From assembly GCF_009371975.2 (NCBI RefSeq), contig NZ_VIKT02000001.1, positions 535 to 64,534 on the forward strand: a stretch of 64,000 bases of DNA, given 5' to 3'. Below, piece by piece: positions 45,200-54,122 of this stretch. Both the position numbers and the translations under genes were made by a program. This DNA comes from Microcella pacifica (GTDB lineage: Bacteria > Actinomycetota > Actinomycetes > Actinomycetales > Microbacteriaceae). The notes below the pieces were generated by a model. The model made no database searches, was not told the origin of the DNA, and saw nothing but the letters and a program-made list of their open reading frames with translations. The stretch's first letter is position 1. Every line of letters starts with the position of its first letter.

Positions 45200-46324
45200 A
45201 TGCCCATCACCGTCGCCGACCTCACCGCGCACGCGCAGCTCGGGCTGCGCGTCGTGTGGGCCGACGAGCAGGCCGCCGCACGCCCCTGGAGCTGGGTGCA
45301 CTCGAGCGACCTCGCCGACCCCACGCCCTTCCTCGGCGAGGGCGACGCCCTGCTGACCACCGGCACGCAGTGGAGCAGCGACGACGAGATCGAGCCGTGG
45401 GTTGCGCGCCTCGCGGCTGCCGGCGTTCCCGGAATCGGGTTCGGCACGGAGGTGATTCGCGACGGCACGCCCGACGCTCTCGTGGCGGCGTGCGAGCGAC
45501 ACGGCATCGCCCTGCTCGAGGTGCCGTACCGCACCCCCTTCATCGCGGTCACCCGGGCCGTCGCCGACGCCGATGCTCGAGAGCGGTACGCGCGCGTGCG
45601 GTGGACGCTCGAGACCCAGCGCGCGCTCGCGCTCGCGGCCTTGCGGCCCGAGGGCGTAGCAGCCGTGCTCGCCGAGTTGGCCCGCCGCATCGAGGCGCCC
45701 GTCGCGCTCGTCTCGCTCGTCGAGGCCGAGAGCGCGCACGGCGAGGCTCCCGAGACGGTCGCCGAAGCAGCGCGGCGGATGCTCACCGCGGGTCGCCGCG
45801 CCGCCCGCACGGTCGACGGCTGGAGCCTGCAGACCGTCGGTGCGCCCGGGTCGCTCGCGGGCGTGCTCGCCGTCGGCCCGATGTCGCCCGACGACGACGC
45901 CGTGCGCGCCGTCGTCACGAGCGTCGTCGCCATGGCGGGGCTCGCGCCGCGCGAAGCTCCCCGGTCAGAGGGCGGTGATGCTCGTGAGCGGCTCGAGCGC
46001 CTGCGCACGCAGCTGGCTCGACTGCTCGCCGAGAGCGACCCCGCTCCGCTGCGCCCCGCGGAGCAGGACGGCGAGACGGGCGCCGAGCTGCTCGCGACGC
46101 TGCGCGTGCACGACGCCGGGACGGGCGAAGAACTCGAGGCGACCCTCACCGCCTGGCTGCAGGAGGACGCCGTGGCAGAGGCGGCGGCGCTGCGGCTGGG
46201 CATCCATCGTCATACCGTGCGCGCCCGCGTGCGCCGCGCCGGCGACGTGCTCGACCGCGACCTGTCGTCGTTCGCGGCGCGCGCCGAGCTGTGGGCCGTG
46301 CTGCACGCGCACGGCCGTCTCTGA
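45200..46324 (+). CDS. PucR-family transcriptional regulator, probable regulator of the gab operon
   Basis: 374 residues. N-terminal purine-catabolism regulator-like domain (1-130; WVHSSDLADPTPFLGEGDALLTTG), a middle region, and the C-terminal PucR HTH (about 310-374; LRLGIHRHTVRARVRRAGDVLDRDLSS). PucR-type GabR proteins in other actinobacteria activate gabT-gabD in response to GABA. Start 45200 has GGGAG upstream and matches the family N-terminus. Divergent from gabT with shared dyads. Confidence 0.85.
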   Translation: MPITVADLTAHAQLGLRVVWADEQAAARPWSWVHSSDLADPTPFLGEGDALLTTGTQWSSDDEIEPWVARLAAAGVPGIGFGTEVIRDGTPDALVAACERHGIALLEVPYRTPFIAVTRAVADADARERYARVRWTLETQRALALAALRPEGVAAVLAELARRIEAPVALVSLVEAESAHGEAPETVAEAARRMLTAGRRAARTVDGWSLQTVGAPGSLAGVLAVGPMSPDDDAVRAVVTSVVAMAGLAPREAPRSEGGDARERLERLRTQLARLLAESDPAPLRPAEQDGETGAELLATLRVHDAGTGEELEATLTAWLQEDAVAEAAALRLGIHRHTVRARVRRAGDVLDRDLSSFAARAELWAVLHAHGRL

Positions 46325-46355
46325 GGCGAGCGCCGCCGATACACTGGCCCCACCA

Positions 46356-46437
46356 GCGGGAGTGGTGGAATTGGCAGACACGCAGGATTTAGGTTCCTGT
46401 GCCTTCGGGCGTGAGGGTTCAAGTCCCTCCTTCCGCA
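46356..46437 (+). tRNA. tRNA-Leu (anticodon TAG)
   Basis: 82 nt. Acceptor GCGGGAG pairs with CTTCCGC. The anticodon stem CAGGA/TCCTG carries loop TTTAGGT (anticodon TAG), there is a long variable arm as in leucine tRNAs, and the T-arm is GGGTTCAAGTCCC. CCA is not encoded. Confidence 0.93.
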
Positions 46438-46452
46438 CGGTGCGTGCCGCAC

Positions 46453-46525
46453 TTCGGGCCAGATCTGGCGCGAAAGGGCGCTTGACCAGAGGCCAAGGCC
46501 CCATTTGGGGCAAATCTGGGAGCGC
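46453..46525 (+). repeat. Intergenic palindromic element, copy B
   Basis: Core GCCAGATCTGGC (46458-46469), then CGAAAGGGCGCTTGA, a 14-nt spacer and CCCATTTGGGGCAAATCTGGG. It matches copy A in module order and spacing, in the opposite orientation. Lies between tRNA-Leu and the 3' end of the lactate permease. Confidence 0.85.
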
Positions 46526-46601
46526 GGGCTCGCGCGGGACGGGCACGAGCTCGTGTGGGGCGCGCGGCGCCACGCGACGCGCGGCGCCGCACCACGCGCG
46601 A

Positions 46602-48218
46602 CTACAGCACGAAGAGCAGCGCGAGCACGCCGCCGAGCACGAGGTAGGCGAGCGCGGTCGGCACGGTCGTGCGCAGCACCTTCCCCTCCTGCCCGGTGAG
46701 CCCGACCGTGGCGACTGCCGCCACGATGTTGTGCGGCGCGATGATGTTGCCGACCGCGGCGCCGAATCCCTGCGCGCCGAGCAGCGGCAGCTCGGGCAGG
46801 GCGAGCGCGCGCGCCGTAGAGCTCTGCAGGTCGGTGAACAGCAGGTTCGACGCGGTCGCCGACCCGGTGATGAACGTTCCGAATGCGCCCACGAGCGGTG
46901 CGAAGACTGGCCACGCGAGCCCGAGCCCGGCGGCGGCGAGCGCGAGCTGCTCGGTCATGCCCGAGGCGGTCATGGTGCGCGCGATCGTGATCATCGCCAC
47001 GAGCGCCACGAGGACCGGGCCGAGCTGCAGTGTGGCCGTGACGAAAGCCACGCGGATGCGCCGCCACGATGCCCGCTGCAGCAGCGCGCCCGCGAGGAAC
47101 GCGATCGTGAGCAGCATCGTCGGGTGGTAGAGCGGCTGCACGCTGCCCGAGAAGCCACCGGGCAGCTCCCACGCGAGAGTGACCGACTGCAGAGCCTCCC
47201 GCAGCGGGCCGATGAGCCTCGTCAGCAGGACGACGCCGACGAGCACGAGGTACGGGGCCGCGGCGCGCAGAACGGTGATGTCTGCGGTGACGACGTCGCG
47301 AGCATCCGGATGCGGGTGGGTGGTGACCACCTCGTCGGGCACCCCGGACTCGCCGCGCGCGTGGACGCGCCGCCGATGCCGCACGAGAACGAAGGAGAAC
47401 ACGAGCACGCCGACGAGGGCTCCGCCGAGGGTAGGCAGCTCGGGCCCGAGGAACCACGCGATGAGCCCGTACGGCACGAAGAAGCACACGGCGGCGAGCG
47501 CCCCCCACCACCACAGGCCGCGGAAGTGCCCGTACGCGCGCCCGATGATGACCACCATGACGGCGACGGGCACGGCCCCGAGGGCGAGGTGGTACACGAC
47601 CGTCGACTGCGCGAGCTCGGCACCGGTCGCGTCGACGAGGGCGCTCTGAGCGAGCACGGGCGTGCCGATCGCGCCGAACGAGACTCCCGCCGCGTGACCG
47701 ACGAGCGCCGCGGCGACGGCGGGCAGGGCGGGCATGCCCGCCGCGACGAGGAAGGGGGCCGCGAGGGCGACGGGTGTGCCGAAGCCCGCCGCGCCCTCGA
47801 GGAAGAGGGCGAAGAACCACGCGACGAGGATCGCGCCGAGGCGAGGGTCGGGGTGCAGCATCGCGAGGGCTTGCCGCAGTCGGGCGGCGGCGCCCGTGCT
47901 GCGCTGCAGATAGTGGATGCCCAGGGCCGGCCCGATGATGCCGATCACGGTGAGCGCGATGAAGCCGGCTTCCGCGAGCACCCCGGCGAGGCTCGCGGCG
48001 ACACCGACCCGGGCGTCCTCACCGCCGAAGCCGAACACGGTGAGCGCGAGCACGAGCGTCACGGCGGCGGTGACAAGGCCAGCACGCGCCGCCGACCAGC
48101 CCAGCACAGTCATGAGAACGAGCACGAGCAGCACGGGGGCGAGCGCGACGACGGTCAGCACGAGCGAAACCTCGGGCAGCGGAGTGACGAGCGACGAGTG
48201 GGCACCATGATCCCCCAC
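46602..48218 (-). CDS. L-lactate permease (LctP family)
   Basis: 538 residues with about 13 membrane segments. LctP hallmarks: [56 protein letters not shown] and GNIIAPHNIVAAVATVG. Imports lactate or glycolate with protons. Start uncertain: GTG 48218 directly abuts a TACGCT box, so translation may really start at a later GTG near residue 20. Confidence 0.88.
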   Translation of the reverse strand: MGDHGAHSSLVTPLPEVSLVLTVVALAPVLLVLVLMTVLGWSAARAGLVTAAVTLVLALTVFGFGGEDARVGVAASLAGVLAEAGFIALTVIGIIGPALGIHYLQRSTGAAARLRQALAMLHPDPRLGAILVAWFFALFLEGAAGFGTPVALAAPFLVAAGMPALPAVAAALVGHAAGVSFGAIGTPVLAQSALVDATGAELAQSTVVYHLALGAVPVAVMVVIIGRAYGHFRGLWWWGALAAVCFFVPYGLIAWFLGPELPTLGGALVGVLVFSFVLVRHRRRVHARGESGVPDEVVTTHPHPDARDVVTADITVLRAAAPYLVLVGVVLLTRLIGPLREALQSVTLAWELPGGFSGSVQPLYHPTMLLTIAFLAGALLQRASWRRIRVAFVTATLQLGPVLVALVAMITIARTMTASGMTEQLALAAAGLGLAWPVFAPLVGAFGTFITGSATASNLLFTDLQSSTARALALPELPLLGAQGFGAAVGNIIAPHNIVAAVATVGLTGQEGKVLRTTVPTALAYLVLGGVLALLFVL

Positions 48219-48241
48219 AGCGTAGAGGCCTCGGCGCGCGG

Positions 48242-48247
48242 TACTCT
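48242..48247 (+). promoter_or_regulatory. -10 box TACTCT of the DedA-DUF368 operon
   Basis: Gives a leader of about 45 nt before ATG 48300, which has GGAG 6 nt upstream. Confidence 0.4.
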
Positions 48248-48299
48248 AACGCTGACCGCCCCGCGGGGCATCCCGCTCGCTGACTAGACCGGAGTCGCC

Positions 48300-49106
48300 A
48301 TGCTGCCGATGGACATCGGTCTCTTCGACGTGGAAGGCATCATCACCGGCGCGGGGCCCTGGGCTCTCGCTGTGGTGTGCCTCATCGTCTTCGTCGAGAC
48401 CGGCCTCCTCGTCGGCTTCCTCCTGCCGGGCGACACGCTCCTCATCCTCACGGGCGTGCTCACCTTCACCGGGGTCATCCCGCAGCCCATCTGGCTCGTG
48501 GCGCTGTGCATAATGCTCGCGACGATGGCGGGCGACAATCTCGGGTACCTCATCGGCCGCAAGGTCGGGCCGCCCATCTTCGAGCGCAAGTCGGCGGGGT
48601 TCTTCAGCCGTCGCAGCGTGGCCCGCACCGAGGCCTTCTTCGCCAAGTACGGCGGCTGGGCGGTCACGATCGCGCGCTTCATCGCCGTCGTGCGCACCAT
48701 CTCGCCCGTCGCCGCGGGCGTCGGCAAGATGCAGTACCGCAAGTTCTTCCTCTTCGACACCCTCGGCGCCGTGCTGTGGGGCGTGGGGCTGCCCGCACTC
48801 GGCTACGGCATTGCGCAGATTCCCGGCGTGGCCGAATGGGTCGTGGAGTACATCGATGTCGTACTGCTCATCCTCATCGGCCTCGTGATCATCGGCATCG
48901 CGTACCACTGGTTCCACGAGCGCCACCAGCAGCGCAAGGAGGACGAGCTCGAGAGGCAGGGCGTCGAGCTGCCTCCCGTGGAGATCTGGCAGGACGAGCC
49001 CGAGCACGACGGCAAGCACGAGGCGAAGGAGCCCACGTCGAGCCGCCGCACGTACGGCATCGGCCCGCACGACGGCAAGCACGAGAAGGACGACGAGCTG
49101 CCGTGA
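48300..49106 (+). CDS. DedA-family membrane protein, candidate undecaprenyl-phosphate translocase (UptA-like)
   Basis: 268 residues. DedA/VTT fold: FVETGLLVGFLLPGDTLLIL (Glu in the re-entrant loop, about 40-58), GDNLGYLIGRKVG, then ARFIAVVRTISPVAAGVGKMQYRKF with the conserved Arg and Pro. DedA proteins have been shown to flip undecaprenyl phosphate back across the membrane. A hydrophilic C-terminal tail (about 200-268) holds a twice-repeated HDGKHE. Its stop overlaps the start of a DUF368 gene, a second family with the same role. Confidence 0.85.
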   Translation: MLPMDIGLFDVEGIITGAGPWALAVVCLIVFVETGLLVGFLLPGDTLLILTGVLTFTGVIPQPIWLVALCIMLATMAGDNLGYLIGRKVGPPIFERKSAGFFSRRSVARTEAFFAKYGGWAVTIARFIAVVRTISPVAAGVGKMQYRKFFLFDTLGAVLWGVGLPALGYGIAQIPGVAEWVVEYIDVVLLILIGLVIIGIAYHWFHERHQQRKEDELERQGVELPPVEIWQDEPEHDGKHEAKEPTSSRRTYGIGPHDGKHEKDDELP

Positions 49107-50146
49107 GCGCCTCCCGCACGCGCCGTCTGATGCGCACAGCGCTCGACGCCGTCCGCGGCGCCCTCATCGGTCTCGCCGAGATCGTGCCGGGTGTGAGCGG
49201 CGGCACGATCGCCCTCATCGTCGGCGTGTACGACGCGCTCATCGACGGGGCCGGCCACCTCGCGCGCGGGGTCGCGCGTCTCGTGGCCGACGGGCTCCGG
49301 GGCCGGGGCATCGCCCCCGCGGTCGGCCATTTCCGTTCGGTGCGCTGGGCGGTCGTCCTGCCAATCGGCATCGGGATGCTCGCCGCCATCGTCGCGGGAG
49401 CCGCTGTTCTCGCCCCCCTCGTCGAGGGCTACCCGACGGCGACCCGCGCGGTCTTCGCGGGCCTCATCGCCGCCTCCCTCATCGTTCCTGCGCGCATGGT
49501 CGGCGGCCGCTGGAGCACGCGCGAGTACGCGCTCGGGCTGATCGCCGCCGTCGCCACCTTCCTGCTCACGGGGCTGCCGCAGGCGCCGGACCAGGACCCG
49601 GCACTGTGGGTCGTCGCGATCGCCGCCGCGATCGCCGTGTGCGCGCTCGTTCTGCCGGGCGTCTCCGGCTCCTACCTGCTCCTCACCGTCGGCATGTACG
49701 CGCCGACCCTCGCCGCCGTCAACGACCGCGACTTCGCCTACCTGGGCGTCTTCGTGCTCGGCGCGATCCTCGGGCTCGGCGTCTTCGTCTCGGGCCTGCA
49801 GTGGCTGCTCGCCCACCGGCGCAGGGTCACACTCGTCATCATGACCGGCCTCATGGTCGGCTCCCTGCGTGCCCTGTGGCCGTGGCAGGACGACACGGGC
49901 GGCGTGCTCGCGCCCGGGGACGACCTTCCGCTCGCCCTCGTGCTCGCGATCGCGGGCGCTGCCTTCGTGCTCGGCCTCATCGCCCTCGAGGCTTTCCTGC
50001 TGCGCCGCCGCCTGCTCTCCGCCGACATCGGCGCCGACCCAGCGCTGAGCGTGGTCGACGAGTCCCGCGCGCTCGACGAGACGCAGGCGCAGGATGCCGC
50101 TGCCGGAGTGGAACGCGACGCAGACGCCGACGGGCGCCAGCACTAG
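49103..50146 (+). CDS. DUF368 membrane protein, candidate undecaprenyl-phosphate translocase (PopT-like)
   Basis: 347 residues, GTG start overlapping the DedA stop (GTGA). About eight membrane segments arranged as two halves with the mirrored motifs IVPGVSGGTIALIVGVYDALI (about 25-45) and LVLPGVSGSYLLLTVGMYAPTL (about 180-201), the DUF368 signature. Family members recycle C55-phosphate. A charged C-terminal tail follows residue 300. Coupled to DedA in one operon. Confidence 0.88.
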   Translation: MSASRTRRLMRTALDAVRGALIGLAEIVPGVSGGTIALIVGVYDALIDGAGHLARGVARLVADGLRGRGIAPAVGHFRSVRWAVVLPIGIGMLAAIVAGAAVLAPLVEGYPTATRAVFAGLIAASLIVPARMVGGRWSTREYALGLIAAVATFLLTGLPQAPDQDPALWVVAIAAAIAVCALVLPGVSGSYLLLTVGMYAPTLAAVNDRDFAYLGVFVLGAILGLGVFVSGLQWLLAHRRRVTLVIMTGLMVGSLRALWPWQDDTGGVLAPGDDLPLALVLAIAGAAFVLGLIALEAFLLRRRLLSADIGADPALSVVDESRALDETQAQDAAAGVERDADADGRQH

Positions 50147-50149
50147 GAC

Positions 50150-50845
50150 CTAGCGCGACCGCGCCGGGGTCGCGTTGTGCGGAGCGATCCACAGCGCTCC
50201 CGCCACGGCGGGTGCGAGCACGACGACCGAGCCTCCCCGGCGGCGCACGCCGACACCGGCCCCGACGCCGTCAGCCGGCTCCACCGTCACGGCATCGTCG
50301 AGCGCGAGCCCCAAGCGGTCGACGACACGCAGCACGTCAGGGTCGCGGTCGCTGATGCGCACGATGACTCCCTCGAAACCGTGAGGCGCCTCGTCGAGGC
50401 GCACGGCGGCGGGCCGACGCAGCGTGCCGTCCGCAGCGGGGATGACGTCGCCGTGCGGGTCGCGCCCGGGGTACCCGAGCTGGGCGTCGATCGCGTCGAG
50501 CAGTCGGTCGCTCAGCGCGTGCTCGAGCACTTCGGCTTCGTCGTGCACTTCATCCCAGCCGTAGTCGAACACGCGCACGAGCCAGGTCTCGATGAGCCGA
50601 TGCCGCCGCACCATGGCGACCGCCCGCTCCTCCCCCTGCTCGGTGAGCCGGATGGCGCTGTAGGGCCGGTGGTCGACGAGCCCGGCGGCCGCGAGCTTCT
50701 TGACCATCTCGGTGACGCTCGACGGCGCGAGCCCGAGCCGCACGGCGAGCTGGCTGGGCGTGATGGACTCGGCCTGCCACTCGGTGTGCGAGTAGATGAC
50801 CTTGAGGTAGTCGTCGATCGCGATCGAGGTCGAGGTGCCGTTCAC
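50150..50845 (-). CDS. DtxR/MntR-family metal-dependent regulator
   Basis: 231 residues, GTG start overlapping the CDF exporter stop (GTGA). N-terminal winged HTH (1-70; ITPSQLAVRLGLAPSSVTEMVKKLAAAGLV), metal-binding and dimerisation domain (75-140; WDEVHDEAEVLEHALSD) and an SH3/FeoA-like C-terminal domain. Where iron-responsive DtxR has Cys 102 (HDEAC), this protein has Glu (HDEAE), which hints at Mn2+ sensing, as in MntR. It probably controls metal genes, perhaps the linked exporter. Confidence 0.85.
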   Translation of the reverse strand: MNGTSTSIAIDDYLKVIYSHTEWQAESITPSQLAVRLGLAPSSVTEMVKKLAAAGLVDHRPYSAIRLTEQGEERAVAMVRRHRLIETWLVRVFDYGWDEVHDEAEVLEHALSDRLLDAIDAQLGYPGRDPHGDVIPAADGTLRRPAAVRLDEAPHGFEGVIVRISDRDPDVLRVVDRLGLALDDAVTVEPADGVGAGVGVRRRGGSVVVLAPAVAGALWIAPHNATPARSR

Positions 50846-51786
50846 GGGTGCACGCTCTCGCGGCGCTCGTGCCCCTGCGGCTCGAGCTGGAAGGTCGAGT
50901 GCGCCACATCGAAGTGCTCGTCGAGGCACTCGTCGAGGTGGGCGAGGAGCGCGCTCGCCCGGTCGCCATCGAAGACGTCGTCGCGCACGACGACGTGGGC
51001 GCTGAACACGGATGCTCCGCTCGTGATCGACCACACGTGCACGTCGTGCACGCCGACGACGCCGGGGGCGGCGAGCACGTGCTCGCGTATCTCGGCGATG
51101 CTCGTCTCCGGCGGTGCAGCCTGGCTGAGCACGCGCAGCACGTCCCGCAGCAGCACGAGCGCACGCGGCACGATCATTGCGACGATGACGAGGGAGGCGA
51201 CCGCGTCCGCGGGCGCCCATCCCGTGAGGAGGATGACGCCGGCGGCGGCGATGACCGCGAGTGAGCCGAGCAGGTCGCCGAGCACTTCGAGGTAGGCACC
51301 GCGCATGTTGAGCGAGTGCTGGGCCTCGCCGCGCAACAGGAGGGCCCCGGCGATGTTGCCGAGCAGGCCCGCGACGGCGACGAGCAGCATGGGCAGGCTC
51401 TGCACCTCGCCGGCCTCGGGCGCGAGCAGGCGCGAGGTCGCCTCGACGGCGACGAGGGCGGCGACAGCGAGCAGGATTCCGGCGTTGAGGGCGGCGCCGA
51501 AGACTTCCGCCCGGCGGTAGCCGTAGGTCTGCCGCTCGGTCGCGGGGCGGCGCGCGACGGTCAGCGCGATGAGCGCGACGATGAGCCCCACGAGGTCGCT
51601 CGCGACGTGCCCCGAGTCGGCCGCGAGGGCGAGCGAGCCGGTGAGCACGGCGCCGACGAGCTGCACGACGAGCACGACCGCGACGATCGCCATGGCCGCG
51701 AGCAGCCGCGAGCGCGACGCGGAGTGGGCATGGTCGTGGCCCCGTCGGCGCGGCGGCGGGGTTGAGGATGCGGGGTGCTCGGCCAT
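50842..51786 (-). CDS. Cation diffusion facilitator (CzcD/ZitB-type) metal exporter
   Basis: 314 residues. His-rich N-terminus (RRRGHDHAHS), six membrane helices, and a C-terminal cytoplasmic domain (VGVHDVHVWSITSG). Transport site: ADSGHVASD in helix 2 (HxxxD) and RGAYLEVLGD in helix 5 (ExxxD). Exports Zn2+, Cd2+, Co2+ or Mn2+ against protons. Start 51786 is supported by TACGCT 8 nt upstream. Cotranscribed with the DtxR-type regulator. Confidence 0.87.
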   Translation of the reverse strand: MAEHPASSTPPPRRRGHDHAHSASRSRLLAAMAIVAVVLVVQLVGAVLTGSLALAADSGHVASDLVGLIVALIALTVARRPATERQTYGYRRAEVFGAALNAGILLAVAALVAVEATSRLLAPEAGEVQSLPMLLVAVAGLLGNIAGALLLRGEAQHSLNMRGAYLEVLGDLLGSLAVIAAAGVILLTGWAPADAVASLVIVAMIVPRALVLLRDVLRVLSQAAPPETSIAEIREHVLAAPGVVGVHDVHVWSITSGASVFSAHVVVRDDVFDGDRASALLAHLDECLDEHFDVAHSTFQLEPQGHERRESVHP

Positions 51787-51794
51787 CACGTTCC

Positions 51795-51800
51795 AGCGTA
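51795..51800 (-). promoter_or_regulatory. -10 box TACGCT of the CDF-DtxR operon
   Basis: Eight-nt spacer to ATG 51786. Confidence 0.5.
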
Positions 51801-51823
51801 GGCGGCGACCGCCCGCCGTGCGC

Positions 51824-52411
51824 TCAGCGGTAGCGGTTGCGCAGCACCGCGGCGAGCGCCGTGAAGGCCCGCGCACGGTGGCTGATCGCGTTCTTCTCGT
51901 CCGCGGTGAGCTCGGCGCTCGTCACCTCGTGACCCTCGGGAACGAAGATCGGGTCGTAGCCGAAACCGCCGACCCCCGCCTCCGCGCGCGCGATCGTGCC
52001 CGGCCACACGCCGAGCTCGACGTGCTCGAACACCGGGTCGTCCCCCGGGTCGACGAGTGCAGCGGCGCACGTGAACGCGGCGACGCGGTGCTTCTCGTCG
52101 GCGAGATTCGTGAGCACGAGCCGCAGGTTGGCGCGGTCGTCGCGACGCCCCGAGTAGTGCGCCGAGTCGACGCCCGGCTCGCCGCCGAGCGCCTCGACGC
52201 TCACGCCGGAGTCGTCGGCGATCGCCGGCAGCCCCGTGTGGGCGGCCGCGGCACGCGCCTTGATGAGCGCGTTGGCGGCGAAGGTGCCGCCATCCTCGAC
52301 CGGGGCGGGGCCGTCGTACGCCTCCAGCTGGATGCCCGGCAGCTGCTGCTCGAGAATCCGCTGCAGCTCGGCCACCTTGTGGGCGTTGTGCGTCGCGACG
52401 ACGACCCTCAC
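51824..52411 (-). CDS. rdgB: RdgB/HAM1-family XTP/dITP pyrophosphatase
   Basis: 195 residues, GTG start overlapping the rph stop. Removes non-canonical purine triphosphates (XTP, dITP, ITP). [15 protein letters not shown] at the N-terminus, [34 protein letters not shown] and the C-terminal [34 protein letters not shown] block are all present. Last gene of murI-rph-rdgB. Confidence 0.93.
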   Translation of the reverse strand: MRVVVATHNAHKVAELQRILEQQLPGIQLEAYDGPAPVEDGGTFAANALIKARAAAAHTGLPAIADDSGVSVEALGGEPGVDSAHYSGRRDDRANLRLVLTNLADEKHRVAAFTCAAALVDPGDDPVFEHVELGVWPGTIARAEAGVGGFGYDPIFVPEGHEVTSAELTADEKNAISHRARAFTALAAVLRNRYR

Positions 52412-53160
52412 GAGGCGAGCGCCTCGCGCTGCAGGCGTGTGAGGTCCACGCCGCCGGCGAGACCCAGGTCGAGGAGGGCGTTGAGCTCGTCGCGGTCGAA
52501 CGGAGCGCCCTCGGCCGTGCCCTGCACCTCGACGAAGCTGCCCGAGCCGGTGACGACGATGTTCATGTCGGTCTCCGCCCGCACGTCCTCCACGTAGGCG
52601 AGGTCGAGCATGGGAGTGCCGTCGATGATGCCGACGCTCACGGCGGCGACCGAGTCGGTGAGCGCGACGGCCTTCTTGGCGATGAAGCCCTTCTCGCGGC
52701 CCCACTCGACGGCGTCGGCGAGCGCGACGTACGCGCCCGTGATCGCCGCGGTGCGCGTGCCGCCGTCGGCCTGCAGCACATCGCAGTCGATCTTGATGGT
52801 GTTCTCGCCGAGCGACCGAGTGTCGATGACGGCACGCAGGCTGCGGCCGATGAGCCGCGAGATCTCGTGCGTACGCCCCCCTACCTTGCCCTTGACGCTC
52901 TCGCGGTCCATGCGCTCGTTCGTCGAGCGCGGCAGCATGCCGTACTCGGCGGTCACCCAGCCGGAGCCCTTGCCCATGAGCCAGCGCGGCACGCCGTTGG
53001 TGAAGCTCGCCGTGCACAGCACCTTCGTGCTGCCGAAGCTGATGAGCGCGCTGCCTTCCGCCTGGGCGCTCCAGTTTCGTTCGATCGTGACGGGGCGCAG
53101 CTGCGACTCGGTGCGTCCGTCGGCGCGCAGGCCGCTCGAGTCGGCGATGGTGGCGTTCAT
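52408..53160 (-). CDS. rph: Ribonuclease PH
   Basis: 250 residues. Phosphorolytic 3' exoribonuclease that trims tRNA ends. [39 protein letters not shown] and [21 protein letters not shown] are family landmarks. The ATG overlaps the murI stop (ATGA), and its own stop overlaps rdgB. Confidence 0.94.
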   Translation of the reverse strand: MNATIADSSGLRADGRTESQLRPVTIERNWSAQAEGSALISFGSTKVLCTASFTNGVPRWLMGKGSGWVTAEYGMLPRSTNERMDRESVKGKVGGRTHEISRLIGRSLRAVIDTRSLGENTIKIDCDVLQADGGTRTAAITGAYVALADAVEWGREKGFIAKKAVALTDSVAAVSVGIIDGTPMLDLAYVEDVRAETDMNIVVTGSGSFVEVQGTAEGAPFDRDELNALLDLGLAGGVDLTRLQREALAS

Positions 53161-53996
53161 GGTGTGCCTTTCGGAAGGGGGATGGTGCCGGTCGGGAAGG
53201 CCTCGACGTGGCCGATCTCGGGCCCGAGGAACCGCGCGGCCAGCGCGCGGAAGCGCGCGGTGTCAGAACCTGTGGCCTCGAAGACGTGGCCCGGAGCATC
53301 CTGTCGGGTGGTTTCGAGGCCGTGGTCGACGAGCCGGCGGTAGACGTCGTAGGCAGTCTCCTCCGCGCTCGAGACGAGGGAGACCTCGGGGCCGAGCACG
53401 AACTGGATCGCGCCGGCCAGGAGCGGGTAATGGGTGCAGCCGAGCACGAGCGTGTCGATGTCGGCGGCCTTCATCGGGGCGAGGTACTCCTCGGCGAGCG
53501 CGAGCACCTCGGGGCCTGTCGTGACGCCCGCCTCGACGAACTCGACGAAGCGCGGGGCAGCGGCGAGGGTCAGCTCGATCTGCGGGTCGGCGACGAACGC
53601 CTCGGCATAGGCGCCCGAGCGGATCGTGCCCTCCGTGCCGATCACGCCGATGCGCTTCGACCGCGTGCGGCGCACCGCCTGCCTCACGGCCGGCTGGATG
53701 ACCTCGACCACGGGAATGCCGTGGCCCTGCTCGAAGCGTTCGCGAGCATCGCGGAACATGGCCGCACTCGCGGTGTTGCACGCGATCACCAGGAGCTTCA
53801 CGCCCTGCTCGACGAGCTCGTCGAGCACGGCGAGCGAGTGCTCGCGCACCTGCGCGATCGGGCGCGGGCCGTAGGGGCCGTTCGCGGTGTCGCCGAGGTA
53901 GAGCAACTGTTCGCGCGGCAGCTGGTCGATGATCGCGCGAGCCACCGTGAGCCCACCGACCCCCGAGTCGAAGACCCCAATCGGCGCATTGCTCAC
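53157..53996 (-). CDS. murI: Glutamate racemase
   Basis: 279 residues. Makes D-glutamate for peptidoglycan. The two catalytic Cys are in [12 protein letters not shown] and [25 protein letters not shown] lies at the N-terminus. GTG 53996 is fixed as the start by TAGACT lying 6 nt upstream. First gene of a three-gene overlapping operon common in bacteria. Confidence 0.94.
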   Translation of the reverse strand: MSNAPIGVFDSGVGGLTVARAIIDQLPREQLLYLGDTANGPYGPRPIAQVREHSLAVLDELVEQGVKLLVIACNTASAAMFRDARERFEQGHGIPVVEVIQPAVRQAVRRTRSKRIGVIGTEGTIRSGAYAEAFVADPQIELTLAAAPRFVEFVEAGVTTGPEVLALAEEYLAPMKAADIDTLVLGCTHYPLLAGAIQFVLGPEVSLVSSAEETAYDVYRRLVDHGLETTRQDAPGHVFEATGSDTARFRALAARFLGPEIGHVEAFPTGTIPLPKGTP

Positions 53997-54002
53997 GCCC
54001 CG

Positions 54003-54008
54003 AGTCTA
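54003..54008 (-). promoter_or_regulatory. -10 box TAGACT of murI
   Basis: Six-nt spacer to the GTG start; leaderless. Confidence 0.55.
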
Positions 54009-54022
54009 GGCCCCGTCCCCTT

Positions 54023-54098
54023 TGTGCCAGATCTGGCACATAAGGGCGCTTGCGGCGAGGACGAGCGCCCATTCGTGCCAGATCTGGCCCACAGTGGG
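54023..54098 (+). repeat. Intergenic palindromic element, copy C
   Basis: First core TGTGCCAGATCTGGCACA (54023-54040), a perfect 18-bp palindrome, then TAAGGGCGCTTG. A second core GCCAGATCTGGC follows at 54077-54088 within GCGCCCATTCG...CAGTGGGCG. Same module order as copies A and B, with the second module closer to the core sequence. Lies between murI and the photolyase gene. Confidence 0.8.
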
Positions 54099-54122
54099 CG
54101 GGGCGCGCCGCGGCGCGGCGGG

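Noticed and set aside
46356-46525. tRNA-Leu with downstream repeat as a phage or island attachment site
   Set aside because: The repeat does not copy the tRNA 3' end, occurs elsewhere without tRNAs, and no integrase gene is present.
50842-51786. ExxxD in place of HxxxD in helix 5 of the CDF exporter as a novel metal site
   Set aside because: As I recall, CzcD-type proteins also carry GAYLEV at this position, so it is probably a normal subfamily trait.
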